A DNA stretch of 64,000 nt from Chryseobacterium sp. G0201 (GTDB lineage: Bacteria > Bacteroidota > Bacteroidia > Flavobacteriales > Weeksellaceae). The translations under genes and the position numbers were made by a program. Below, piece after piece: positions 25,422 to 34,704 of the stretch. Location: contig NZ_CP033917.1 of NCBI RefSeq assembly GCF_003815655.1, positions 1 through 64,000 on the forward strand. Direction: 5' to 3'. The notes under the pieces are model-generated. The model was not told the DNA's origin. It made no database searches and worked only from the letters and a program-made list of their open reading frames with translations. Position 1 is the stretch's first letter, and the number at the start of each line of letters is the position of its first letter.

Positions 25422-28400
25422 ATGCGAAGAAAATCCATTTTAGCAGGCTTGATTGTTTTATCTGCGTTTTCACTTTCGTTTTCTCAATCCAAACATTGGC
25501 AAGAAAATGAAAGAGAACTGCATTACAAAGAATACAAAGGCGATTTTTTATTGGTTAATGGAAAATACAGATTCAACCGTGCGTTGTATGGAGATAACCG
25601 TGCTTCAAGAGTAGAAGCAGGAGATTTACCTGAATTTGCGCTATATCTTCCCGGAATGGGAGGCAATCTTCAGTTCGTTATTCAGAAAGGAAATTCCATT
25701 AAAAAATTGATTAATGCAGAAAAGATTGAAACCCTTTATCGTCCGGGATCAATGCTTTACAATATTAAAGATCCGATTCTTGGATTTGGAAGTTTAAAAC
25801 TGACGGTTTTAGCACAATCAAAAGAAGAAGGATTAGTTTTAAAAATGGAAATGGATAATGTTGATCCTTCAACAAAAATCTATGCCGTTTACGGTGGAGT
25901 AAGTGGAAAAACGTTCAGCAGAAATGGTGACATTGGTGCAGATCCGGAATCAGGATTTTATTTACTCCCCGAATATTGCATCGGAAATGAATTTAAGATT
26001 AATAAAAACCAGTTTGAACTTTCTTACTTTAACAAAAAAAAGGAGGCTAAGAGTATTAACGGAAGTTTTTCAAGCACAAATTCATTACAATTAACTGATG
26101 CTAAAACTTTAGAAAAATTATCTGATTTTACCCAAAATAAAAATGAACAATCTCCTATAATTTACGCAACATATTCAGCAGAAAAAAATCCTGTTTATAT
26201 TCAAATTGCAAAGGGAAAATCAGATAAAACTTTTTCTGATGAAGATTTAAAAACTCTATTTAATGAAGCTGAACAATCCAGATTAACATTAACAAACCGA
26301 GTTCAGTTAAAGACTCCAGATTCAGATTTGAATAATTTTGGGGCAACTTTAGCCATTGCTGCAGACGGAATTTGGGAAACCCCAACCTATCTTCATGGCG
26401 CAGTAGCCTGGAGAATGAGATTAAATGCGTGGCGTGGCGCTTATGTTGCAGACGCTCTTAGTTGGCATGACCGCGCAAAAGAACATTTTGAAAGCTACGC
26501 TAATTCTCAGGTTTTGAAACCTGATTTCGTACCTGTTGAAATGGATACTTTACTACATTTGGCTCGACATACCGAAAAAATGGGCAACTCTGTATTTTCA
26601 AGCGGATATATTTCAAGAAATCCCAATGATAATACAAAACCGCATCATTACGACATGAATCTGGTTTTTTTTGATCAGATGTTTTCTCATTTCAATTACA
26701 CCGGAGACGTTGAATTTTTAAAGAAAATGTGGCCAACGATGGTTCGTCACATGGACTGGGAAAAAAGAAATTTTAAAAGAGGCGACCTTTATGACGCTTA
26801 TGCCGCTATTTGGGCAAGTGATGCTTTGCAATATTCGGGTGGAAAAGTTACTCACACTTCTGCTTATAATTACAGAGCCAACCGTGAAATGGCGAAATTG
26901 GCGAAAATAATTGGCGAAAATCCCCAACCTTACGAAAAAGAAGCTGAAGCCATTTTAAAGGCAATGAAAAATCAGCTTTGGATTAAAAAGAACGGATATT
27001 TTGCGGAATATAAAGACACTTTGGGTAATCAAATTCTTCATGACAAACCCGGAATCTGGTCGATTTACCATGTTTCGGATGCGTATATTTTAAATGAATT
27101 TGAAGATTATCAAAACACTCAATATATCAACAATTATATTCCGAAAATTCCAATAAAAGTAAAAGGAGAAGCTGATAAAAATTATTATACTTTGTCGACT
27201 ACCAACTGGCAACCATACGACTGGTCGATCAACAATGTAGCGTTGGCAGAAAACCTTCAAACTGCTTTGGCATATTGGCAAGCGGGTAGAAATGAAGATG
27301 CTTACCGACTTTGGAAAGGCAATTTGGCAGAAAGTATGTATTACGGAATCAGTCCGGGAAATTTTGAACAATTGTCGCATTACGATGCTTTTCGCGGTGA
27401 ATTATACAGAGATTTTGCCGATCCGATTGGTGTTGCAGCAAGAACTTTAACCGAAGGACTTTTCGGGGTTTATCCTAAATTACTAGAAAATAAAATAAGT
27501 ATCAAACCCGGCTTTCCTAAAGATTGGAATTTTGCTGAATTGAAACTTCCGGATTGGGAATTAAAATTTAATCAAAATTCAAAAAAAGCGGAATATTTTT
27601 TCAAATCAAATTATTCGAAATCGGTTGCTTTGGAAATGCAGATTCCCGTAAATCATACCGAAATAAAATCAGTAAATGTAAATGGTAAAAATATAAATTG
27701 GTCGATACAACCCAATTCTATTTCACAGCCTTTTATGAGATTGGAAACAGAAAAAGGAAAAGAATTTTCAATTGAAATTACGTATTCGGGGAAAGAATTA
27801 AAAAATGAAAAGACAGATTACATTAATTATATCTCTGAAAGTCTTCAACTTAATTTAGATTCAAAAAAGAAGATTCAACAAATTTACGATCCACAGGAAT
27901 TAATTAAAAATAGAAAGGATAAACAATTTGATTTAGTAAAAGAAGAGAGAAAAGGAACATTTTTCGTTCAGATAGAGCAAAATGGAACAAAATGGTGGCA
28001 ACCTGTGAATATTGATATTCAATATCCTTTACAAATTAAATGGATCAATAAAAAGTTACAAATTCAATCAAAATCATTAAACCAGATCAAAGGAAAATTG
28101 AGTCTTAATAGTTTTAATAAAACTTTTTCAGCTCCGAAAAATCAATCAATATCAATTGAAATTCCGACAACTGTTTTAAGCAAAGGAACCAATTCTATCG
28201 AGCTTGAATATAACGGAATTAAGCAAAATATTGAAATCACAGATTGGGAAATTGAAAACAAAGGAGAATTCAATAACATTTCATTAGCTTCAAAATATAA
28301 TGAAAAAGTAACTCAAATTTTCAATCAAAAATATCTTTCTCCACGCCTAAATGTTCCGACATTACAACTTCCGTGGCAGGGAATTGGAAATTGGTGTTAT

Positions 28401-28985
28401 CCATTAATCACCGCTCAAATCGACGACAGCGGATTGATGAATAAAAGAAAAAATGGCAAAGTTGATTTTCTTGGAGTTCCTTTTTTAATTGATAATTCGG
28501 ATAAAAACATTGTCTTTACGAGTCAGTGGGATAACTTTCCGAAATCGGTTGAAATTCCTGTTTCAGGAAAAGGAAAAAAAATCTATTTTCTGATGGCAGG
28601 TTCTACCAATCCGATGCAATCGCAGATTATTAATGGAAAAATTACCGTTCAATATGTTGATGGTTCGACTACAGAATTAGAACTAAAAAACCCAACCAAT
28701 TGGTGGCCGATCGAACAAGATTTGCTTGATGATAATTTTGCCTTTGAAATTCCGGATGACAAAATCCCATACAGAGTAAAATTAAAAACAGGAGAATTGT
28801 ACAAAGGCGGAAGTTTAACCAAATATTCAGGTATAAAAGGATTCAGCGATCGCGCCGTAGAAGGCGGTTCTGCAACCATTCTGGATTTGCCAATTGATCC
28901 AAATAAAGAATTAAAATCAATACAATTAACCGCAGTGAGCAACGATGTTGTCATCGGAATGATGAGCGCCACTGTATTAAAATAA
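25422..28985 (+). CDS. Large secreted DUF4450 protein, probable glycoside hydrolase
   Basis: 1187 residues with a signal peptide (MRRKSILAGLIVLSAFSLSFSQ). The N-terminal half matches DUF4450 (FLLVNGKYRFNRALYGDNRASRVEAGDLPEFALYLPGMGG). The centre, about 290-690, has aromatic, Asp/Glu-rich helices (WETPTYLHGAVAWRMRLNAWRGAYVADALSWHDRA, HMDWEKRN, LYDAYAAIWASDALQYSGG, STTNWQPYDWSINN) typical of (alpha/alpha)6-barrel glycosidases. The C-terminal third is beta-rich. Such proteins are common in pectin-type loci of Bacteroidota. It starts one base after the GH28 stop. Exact linkage is unknown; rhamnogalacturonan side chains or backbone are inferred from context. Confidence 0.75.
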   Translation: MRRKSILAGLIVLSAFSLSFSQSKHWQENERELHYKEYKGDFLLVNGKYRFNRALYGDNRASRVEAGDLPEFALYLPGMGGNLQFVIQKGNSIKKLINAEKIETLYRPGSMLYNIKDPILGFGSLKLTVLAQSKEEGLVLKMEMDNVDPSTKIYAVYGGVSGKTFSRNGDIGADPESGFYLLPEYCIGNEFKINKNQFELSYFNKKKEAKSINGSFSSTNSLQLTDAKTLEKLSDFTQNKNEQSPIIYATYSAEKNPVYIQIAKGKSDKTFSDEDLKTLFNEAEQSRLTLTNRVQLKTPDSDLNNFGATLAIAADGIWETPTYLHGAVAWRMRLNAWRGAYVADALSWHDRAKEHFESYANSQVLKPDFVPVEMDTLLHLARHTEKMGNSVFSSGYISRNPNDNTKPHHYDMNLVFFDQMFSHFNYTGDVEFLKKMWPTMVRHMDWEKRNFKRGDLYDAYAAIWASDALQYSGGKVTHTSAYNYRANREMAKLAKIIGENPQPYEKEAEAILKAMKNQLWIKKNGYFAEYKDTLGNQILHDKPGIWSIYHVSDAYILNEFEDYQNTQYINNYIPKIPIKVKGEADKNYYTLSTTNWQPYDWSINNVALAENLQTALAYWQAGRNEDAYRLWKGNLAESMYYGISPGNFEQLSHYDAFRGELYRDFADPIGVAARTLTEGLFGVYPKLLENKISIKPGFPKDWNFAELKLPDWELKFNQNSKKAEYFFKSNYSKSVALEMQIPVNHTEIKSVNVNGKNINWSIQPNSISQPFMRLETEKGKEFSIEITYSGKELKNEKTDYINYISESLQLNLDSKKKIQQIYDPQELIKNRKDKQFDLVKEERKGTFFVQIEQNGTKWWQPVNIDIQYPLQIKWINKKLQIQSKSLNQIKGKLSLNSFNKTFSAPKNQSISIEIPTTVLSKGTNSIELEYNGIKQNIEITDWEIENKGEFNNISLASKYNEKVTQIFNQKYLSPRLNVPTLQLPWQGIGNWCYPLITAQIDDSGLMNKRKNGKVDFLGVPFLIDNSDKNIVFTSQWDNFPKSVEIPVSGKGKKIYFLMAGSTNPMQSQIINGKITVQYVDGSTTELELKNPTNWWPIEQDLLDDNFAFEIPDDKIPYRVKLKTGELYKGGSLTKYSGIKGFSDRAVEGGSATILDLPIDPNKELKSIQLTAVSNDVVIGMMSATVLK

Positions 28986-29158
28986 AATAATTAGAAGGCT
29001 TTTTACACAAAAGCTTCAAAAGAAATGTTTGAAAATAAAATGTTGCAAAAGTTTACAAAATGTAAAATCTTAATCTACTATTTTGTCTCCTTTTGAATAT
29101 CAATTCACAATAAAATCTTTTAACCCTTTTGTGGTTAAAAAAATAAATAGATTTAAAA

Positions 29159-31294
29159 ATGAAAAAATTAGCAGTATATTTTGGTCTTTTTCTAATGGGT
29201 TTTTCTTCTCTCAATGCCCAGAAAATTGACCGTCAAAAAGTCGTTCAGCGTCATAATATCGTCAATACAAAAGTTGATACATTATCTTCTTTAACGGTTG
29301 GTAACGGAAAATTTGCCTACACCGTGGATATTACCGGAATGCAGTCATTTCCTGAAGTTTACAAAAATGGTGTTTCTTTGGGAACTCAGTCTGAATGGGG
29401 CTGGAACAGCTTTCAGAATACCGAAAATTACAAATTTGATGAGACGTTAAAAGCTTACGACTTCAATAATGATGGACGAAAAGCATTGTATAGTGTTCAG
29501 CTAAAAGAACCTGAACGCAATAAAAAAGCAGTTGAATATTATCGTGTGAATCAACATCGTTTGCAGTTGGGAAATGTGGGTATCGAACTGTATAAAAAAG
29601 ACGGTCAGAAAGCAAAAATTTCAGACCTGGCTAACATTAACCAAACAATTGATCTCTGGACAGGAATTATAACCAGTGAATTCTCATTAGATGGAACGCC
29701 AGTGAAAGTCTGGACGGCTTCTTTCCAAAATTCTGATAAAATTGGGGTAAAAATTGAATCAGATTTAATTACTCAAAAAAGATTAAAAGTGTTTGCGCAC
29801 TACCCTTCTCCTTCCGGGCAATTCTTGGATGATGCTGTTTTTTATGGTAATGAAAATGATCATTCAACAAAAATTATTTCATCAAATCCAACTCAAGGAT
29901 TGATTGAACATAAACTACAAACTGCCGATTATTTTACTCAATTATATTTTACAGAAGGAAAATTAAGCGAAGCAGGAAAACATTATTTCGTGTACGAACC
30001 TTCTTCTAAAAACAAAACAATAGAATTAAGTGTTGAATTTTCATCTAAAAATCCAAAAAGCAGTAAAACATTATTTGCCGACGCTGAAAAAGAAAGCACT
30101 TCAGGCTGGAAATCTTTCTGGGAAAGTGGCGCTGCCGTAGATTTTGACGGAAGTACAGACCCGAGAGCAAACGAATTGGAACGCAGAGTTGTTTTATCGG
30201 AATATTTAACCAAAGTACAATGCGGAGGAAGCAATCCGCCACAGGAAACGGGTTTAACTTTCAACAGCTGGTACGGAAAACCTCACACAGAAATGCATTG
30301 GTGGCACGGTGTTCACTACGCTTTATGGGGAAGACCTGAGATTTTGGAAAAACAATTGGATTATTATTTCAGATCATTTGAAAAAGCAAAAGCTTTAGCC
30401 CAAAGACAAGGCTACAAAGGTGTAAGATGGATAAAAATGTCTGATAATGACGGAAACGAAAGTCCATCTTCAGTCGCTGCTTTTTTAATTTGGGAACAAC
30501 CGCATCTTATTTATATGACCGAACTTCTATATCGCAATAACAAGGATAAAAAAGTATTGGAAAAATATAAGGATTTGGTTTTTGCAACAGCAGATTTTAT
30601 GGCAGATTTTGCCACTTATGACAAAGAAAAAAAGCGTTATAATCTGGGTAAAGGAGTTATTCCGGCACAGGAAGTTTTCCCTGCTAAAGACACTTACAAC
30701 CCGACATATGAAGTGGCGTATTGGGATTGGGCACTGAAAACAGCACAACAATGGAAAGAAAGATTAGGACAGCCGAGAGATAAAAAATGGGATGATGTGA
30801 TTTCAAAATTGGCACCTCTTCCGGTACAGGATGGCGTTTATCTGTCGACGGAATCTGCAAAAGATTCTTTTACCTATCCAAAATGGATGACCGATCACCC
30901 CGCAGTTCTTGGAGCGTTGGGAATGGTTCCTGAATCTCCAAAATTGGATAAAAAAATCATGAAAAACACTCTCGATATCGTTTGGGAAAGATGGAACTGG
31001 GAACATACTTGGGGTTGGGATTTCCCGATGACCGCTATGACTGCGGCACGATTAGGACTTCCAAATAAAGCTCTGGATGCACTTTTCATGAATATACAGA
31101 CCAATACTTATCTGAAAAACGGTCACAATTATCAGGACGGACGTTTACGAATTTATCTTCCCGGAAACGGAGGAGTTTTAACAACCGTTGCCATGATGCT
31201 CGAAGGTTGGGATAATTCGAAAGGTGAATTTCCAGGTTTCCCGAAAGATGGCTCATGGAAAATAAAAGCAGAAGGTTTCAAAAAAATGCCTTAA
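29159..31294 (+). CDS. Secreted GH65-like (alpha/alpha)6 protein
   Basis: 711 residues with a signal peptide (MKKLAVYFGLFLMGFSSLNAQ). The N-terminal beta-sandwich has SLTVGNGKFAYTVDITGMQSFPEVY, seen in GH65/GH95-like proteins. The (alpha/alpha)6 domain, about 330-700, has GLTFNSWYGKPHTEMHWWHGVHYALWGRPEIL, IKMSDNDGNESPSSVAAFLIWEQPH, VIPAQEVFPAKDTYNPTYEV and WNWEHTWGWDFPMTAMTAARLG, with many acidic and aromatic residues. I cannot assign a CAZy family with certainty. It lies 173 bases after the DUF4450 gene, with a terminator after it. Confidence 0.65.
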   Translation: MKKLAVYFGLFLMGFSSLNAQKIDRQKVVQRHNIVNTKVDTLSSLTVGNGKFAYTVDITGMQSFPEVYKNGVSLGTQSEWGWNSFQNTENYKFDETLKAYDFNNDGRKALYSVQLKEPERNKKAVEYYRVNQHRLQLGNVGIELYKKDGQKAKISDLANINQTIDLWTGIITSEFSLDGTPVKVWTASFQNSDKIGVKIESDLITQKRLKVFAHYPSPSGQFLDDAVFYGNENDHSTKIISSNPTQGLIEHKLQTADYFTQLYFTEGKLSEAGKHYFVYEPSSKNKTIELSVEFSSKNPKSSKTLFADAEKESTSGWKSFWESGAAVDFDGSTDPRANELERRVVLSEYLTKVQCGGSNPPQETGLTFNSWYGKPHTEMHWWHGVHYALWGRPEILEKQLDYYFRSFEKAKALAQRQGYKGVRWIKMSDNDGNESPSSVAAFLIWEQPHLIYMTELLYRNNKDKKVLEKYKDLVFATADFMADFATYDKEKKRYNLGKGVIPAQEVFPAKDTYNPTYEVAYWDWALKTAQQWKERLGQPRDKKWDDVISKLAPLPVQDGVYLSTESAKDSFTYPKWMTDHPAVLGALGMVPESPKLDKKIMKNTLDIVWERWNWEHTWGWDFPMTAMTAARLGLPNKALDALFMNIQTNTYLKNGHNYQDGRLRIYLPGNGGVLTTVAMMLEGWDNSKGEFPGFPKDGSWKIKAEGFKKMP

Positions 31295-31318
31295 AAATTT
31301 TACATTCATATTAGTTGA

Positions 31319-31349
31319 AGTCTGTTCTGAAAAGGGCAGGCTTTTTTTA
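31319..31349 (+). terminator. Terminator after the GH65-like gene
   Basis: AGTCTGTTC pairs with GGGCAGGCT (three G-U pairs), followed by TTTTTTT. It separates the hydrolase operon from the regulator gene. Confidence 0.65.
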
Positions 31350-31534
31350 TGGTCTGTTTTTACTCCTAATGAAGTTTTTTTATCGTTAAAATCTATCAAT
31401 GTAGGTTTATTTTGAATAATCAAAAAAAATACAAGTATATCGACATAAATTTTACAACAAATCTGCAATCATTAATTAATTTTTTATAAATTAGATTCTT
31501 TAAAACCGTTTTAATCTCTCCTATCTGAAAAGCC

Positions 31535-32584
31535 ATGGCAGAAACAACATTTGAAGTACAGATAAATGAACACTCCAGAGTTCCCAAATACAAACAAATT
31601 GTAGATTCTATACTTAATGGAATTGATGGAGGAGAAATTCAGATAGGAGAAAAAATTCCTTCTATCAACGAGCTTAGTGAATCCTGCTTTCTTTCAAGAG
31701 ATACAGTGGAAAAAGCCTATAAAGAGCTTCGAAAAAGACAAATAATTGAATCGGTAAAGGGAAAAGGATATTACATTTCACGAATCAATAAAAATGATAT
31801 TATTAATATCTTCTTTTTAATCAATAAACCTAGTACTTATAAAATGATGATTTACAATTATTTCGTCAATGCAATCGGTACCAAAGGCAATGTTGAGATG
31901 TATATTTACCATTGTGATGAAACACTTTTTATTAATTCATTAAAAAAGAACCTTGGAGGATTTGATTATTATGTGATCATGCCCCATTTTCGTGATGAGC
32001 AGTCAAAACATACCAGTTCAACGCAGGAAGTGATTGATATGATTGAAAAAATCCCGAAAAATAAATTGCTTCTTCTGGACAACACCAAACCAAACATTTC
32101 AGGCGAATATGGTACTATTTTTCAGGATTTTGAACATGATATTTACAATGCCCTGAAAGAAGGTTTAGACAAAATAAAGAAATACGAAAAGATCATTTTG
32201 GTTTATCCCGATAAATCTATTCACCCCTACCCGTTCCGCATTGTACGCGGTTTTGAGAATTTTTGTAAAGATTTTAAACTTGATTATGAAATTCTTGATG
32301 AAATTTATCCCGACATGGAATTACAGGACAAAGATATTTTCATCACCATCCGGGAACGTGATCTTGTAAATTTAGTGAAACAAATCAGACAGAAAAATCT
32401 GAAATTGGGTGAAGACATCGGAATCATTTCCTATAACGAAACTCCTCTTAAAGAATTGTTGGGAATTACCGTTATTACAACAGATTTTAAAGCCATGGGA
32501 GAATCTGCAGCCTACATGATCTTAAAAAATAAAAAGGAACAGGTGAATAATGTTTTTAAATTTATTCAGAGAGATTCTCTTTAA
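31535..32584 (+). CDS. GntR-family regulator with a LacI/PBP-type ligand domain
   Basis: 349 residues. An N-terminal GntR winged helix (about 12-80: VPKYKQIVDSILNGIDGGEI, IPSINELSESCFLSRDTVEKAYKELRKRQII) is fused to a C-terminal periplasmic-binding-protein-like sensor domain (about 90-345: VIMPHFRDEQ, KLLLLDNTKPNISGEYGTIFQDFEHDIYNAL, DIGIISYNETPLKELLGITVITTDFKAMGESAAYMIL). This AraR-like architecture usually gives a sugar-responsive repressor. Its place in the middle of the rhamnogalacturonan locus and the repeated AATCGATT operators suggest that it senses rhamnose or a catabolite, which is an inference. Confidence 0.85.
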   Translation: MAETTFEVQINEHSRVPKYKQIVDSILNGIDGGEIQIGEKIPSINELSESCFLSRDTVEKAYKELRKRQIIESVKGKGYYISRINKNDIINIFFLINKPSTYKMMIYNYFVNAIGTKGNVEMYIYHCDETLFINSLKKNLGGFDYYVIMPHFRDEQSKHTSSTQEVIDMIEKIPKNKLLLLDNTKPNISGEYGTIFQDFEHDIYNALKEGLDKIKKYEKIILVYPDKSIHPYPFRIVRGFENFCKDFKLDYEILDEIYPDMELQDKDIFITIRERDLVNLVKQIRQKNLKLGEDIGIISYNETPLKELLGITVITTDFKAMGESAAYMILKNKKEQVNNVFKFIQRDSL

Positions 32585-32613
32585 AACTCAAAGTTTATAT
32601 TTTTTATACAAAC

Positions 32614-32628
32614 GCGCAATCGATTACA
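32614..32628 (+). promoter_or_regulatory. Candidate operator GCGCAATCGATTACA, copy 2
   Basis: Identical to the 15-mer at 23854-23868, located 40 bases before the ATG of the NTF2-like gene and just after the regulator gene. Confidence 0.55.
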
Positions 32629-32667
32629 TTAATTTTAAATATACTCAAAAAAATATCTAATTTAATT

Positions 32668-33111
32668 ATGATTAAAAAAATAATTTTTGCCATGAGCTTT
32701 TTTATGGTAATCGCTGTTTCCGGACAGAAAAAAAATGATAAAGACGCTGTGACTGAAGTCGCGGAAAAGCTGAGATTAGCAATGATAAGCGGTGATAAAT
32801 CATCGTTAGAATCTTTGATCTTACCGGAATTAACTTATGGACATTCTGGAGGTCATATAGATGATTCAGCGGAGTTTGTTGACAAATTATCAAGTAAAAA
32901 ATCAGTTTTTGAAACCATTGATATTACCAATCAAAATATCAGTATCGTCGGGAACACAGCGATTGTTCGTCATCATTTTTACGCAAAGACAAATGATCTT
33001 GGAAAAGGCCCAAGCGATGTAACTTTGGATATATTATTGGTTTGGACAAAAGTGAAAAACGACTGGAAATTATTGGCAAGACAAGCGGTGAAATCTGAAA
33101 AGAAAAAATAA
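32668..33111 (+). CDS. Secreted NTF2-like (DUF4440) protein
   Basis: 147 residues with a signal peptide (MIKKIIFAMSFFMVIAVSGQ). The rest has the NTF2/SnoaL-like cone fold pattern of DUF4440: VTEVAEKLRLAMISGDKSSLESLILPELTYGHSGG and TAIVRHHFYAKTND to LLVWTKVKNDWKLLARQAVK. Such domains bind small ligands or act as lyase/isomerase scaffolds; the function here is unknown. The shared operator with the GH28 operon suggests co-regulation with pectin degradation. Confidence 0.8.
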   Translation: MIKKIIFAMSFFMVIAVSGQKKNDKDAVTEVAEKLRLAMISGDKSSLESLILPELTYGHSGGHIDDSAEFVDKLSSKKSVFETIDITNQNISIVGNTAIVRHHFYAKTNDLGKGPSDVTLDILLVWTKVKNDWKLLARQAVKSEKKK

Positions 33112-33132
33112 TTATTCAAATTATAATAAATG

Positions 33133-33164
33133 AAAATTCGCAGGGTTTCTTTGCGAATTTTTTA
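33133..33164 (+). terminator. Terminator after the NTF2-like gene
   Basis: AAAATTCGCA pairs perfectly with TGCGAATTTT across a 9-base loop, followed by a T run. Confidence 0.8.
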
Positions 33165-33187
33165 GTTTGAAACTGATCCACGTTTTT

Positions 33188-33336
33188 AACGCAAAGTTTT
33201 ACTTATGATTTAATTTTTTTAAGTGAGCAAAGAATGGAACCAATAAATTGATTCTTATTAAGCATGCTTCTTCAGCGACTTGTTGCACTACTTTGCTTTC
33301 TTGAATAATACATTTTAATACTAAATCTTTGCGTTT
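33188..33336. repeat. Decayed inverted repeat, family C
   Basis: It starts with AACGCAAAGTTTTAC and ends with AAATCTTTGCGTTT, with about 120 bp between. It resembles the intact family C element at 14739-14882. Confidence 0.5.
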
Positions 33337-33360
33337 AAAAATATTTTAAAGTTTATGAAG

Positions 33361-33424
33361 TTTTGGCTAAAGCCAATGTAGAATTTCTTTAATTGAAAAC
33401 GGGCAAAAGCCCGTTCCTATTGAA
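33361..33424. repeat. Dispersed repeat, family B, copy 3
   Basis: TTTTGGCTAAAGCCAATGT, an AT-rich centre, then AACGGGCAAAAGCCCGTTCC and TATTGAA. Confidence 0.8.
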
Positions 33425-33435
33425 TGATTCAACCG

Positions 33436-33521
33436 TGTCATTCAGAACGAAATGAAATGTAGTGAAGAGTCATCTATTGTTAAATTAAGAAGAGATTCTT
33501 CCTTCGTCAGAATGACAAACT
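33436..33521. repeat. Palindromic repeat, family A, copy 4
   Basis: The left arm begins GTGTCATTCAGAACGAAATG; the right arm is GAGATTCTTCCTTCGTCAG followed by AATGACAAAC. It matches the arms of the copy at 2482-2551. Confidence 0.7.
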
Positions 33522-33549
33522 GATCAAAGAATTAACTTTTAAGAAGTTT

Positions 33550-34701
33550 TTACTTCACCCTAAAGTTCTGCAAATCTTCCGGTTTTTCACAGCAAACCTG
33601 CTCCATCACTTGTCTGAACTGCATTTTAAGCATTTCAATGACATGATCACCACCTTTTTCGCCTAAAGCTCCGACTGCATACATAAACGTTCGTCCCATA
33701 AAGGTAAATTCGGCGCCACAACTTAACGCGCGGGCAACATCCGGACCGGTTCTTACACCGCTGTCCATCATTATTTTGATCTGATCTTTATATTTTTCGC
33801 TAATTTCTTTCACTACGGCAATCGTAGACTCTCCGGCATCAAGCTGTCTTCCGCCGTGATTGGAGATGATCATTCCATCAAATCCTAAACGTACTGCTTC
33901 TGCAGCATCTTCGTCGGAAGCGACACCTTTTATAACCAATTTACCTTTCCATTTATCACGAATTGCTTTTATTCTATCAGAATTTAACCTTCCAGAAAAT
34001 GTAGAATTCATAAATTGTCCTAACTGTTTCACGCCCATGTTTTTATCCATGTATTTTTCCATGGTTTTAAAACTAGGAACACCATGTTTGAGTATTTCCA
34101 AACACCATTCCGGTCTTGCCAACGCCTGTGAAACATTTCTGAAATTCAGTTGAGGAGGCATTGCCAAACCATTTCGGATTTCTTTAGCTCTGTATCCAAA
34201 AGTTGGAACGTCTGCTAAAACTACGAGTACATCGTATCCGGAAGCTTCACAACGATCAAGAATATCGTCGCGTAACCATTCTTCTCTCGGGTGATATAAT
34301 TGATACCAAGCTTTCCCTTCCGTTAATTCGGCAATTCTTTCAATACTGCTGGTTGTTACCGTACTTAAAATAAAAGGAATATTGTGTTTAAAGGCTGCTT
34401 TTGCTAAAATTTCGGGGGCATTGGGCCACATTAATCCCTGTAAACCAACAGGAGAAATTCCAAATGGTGCGGAATATTTTACGCCGAATAATTCAGTTTC
34501 CATATTGGCTTCCGCATAATTATTGTTCAGGTATTGCGGACGAAGCAAAACTTCTCTCAGTTCGCTTGTATTTCTGTCTCTGTTAATGTTTTCATTACAA
34601 CCGCCATCCAAATATTCAAAAGCGAAACGGGGCATCTTTTTCTTAGCTCTTTCGATCAACAATTCAAGCGAAGCATAACGGGTATCAAATGGAAATGCCA
34701 T
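33550..34701 (-). CDS. lldD: FMN-dependent alpha-hydroxy-acid (L-lactate) dehydrogenase
   Basis: 383 residues of the FMN-dependent 2-hydroxy-acid oxidase/dehydrogenase family. It opens with RYASLELLIERAKKKMPRFAFEYLDGGCNENINRDRN; the active-site His lies in ISNHGGRQLD (about residue 280), followed by the phosphate-binding IMMDSGVRTGPDVARAL and GRTFMYAVGALG. It would oxidise L-lactate to pyruvate at the membrane. It starts 3 bases past the stop of the rhamnulokinase gene, so it probably handles lactate formed from L-lactaldehyde in rhamnose breakdown. Another 2-hydroxy acid substrate is possible. Confidence 0.85.
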   Translation of the reverse strand: MAFPFDTRYASLELLIERAKKKMPRFAFEYLDGGCNENINRDRNTSELREVLLRPQYLNNNYAEANMETELFGVKYSAPFGISPVGLQGLMWPNAPEILAKAAFKHNIPFILSTVTTSSIERIAELTEGKAWYQLYHPREEWLRDDILDRCEASGYDVLVVLADVPTFGYRAKEIRNGLAMPPQLNFRNVSQALARPEWCLEILKHGVPSFKTMEKYMDKNMGVKQLGQFMNSTFSGRLNSDRIKAIRDKWKGKLVIKGVASDEDAAEAVRLGFDGMIISNHGGRQLDAGESTIAVVKEISEKYKDQIKIMMDSGVRTGPDVARALSCGAEFTFMGRTFMYAVGALGEKGGDHVIEMLKMQFRQVMEQVCCEKPEDLQNFRVK

Positions 34702-34704
34702 GAT

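Larger units (their letters stand above)
33112..33549. other. Repeat-rich gap at the junction of the two locus arms
   Basis: This 438-bp gap between convergent genes holds a terminator (33133-33164), a decayed family C repeat (33188-33336), a family B repeat (33361-33424) and a family A repeat (33436-33521). I see no coding sequence. Confidence 0.65.
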
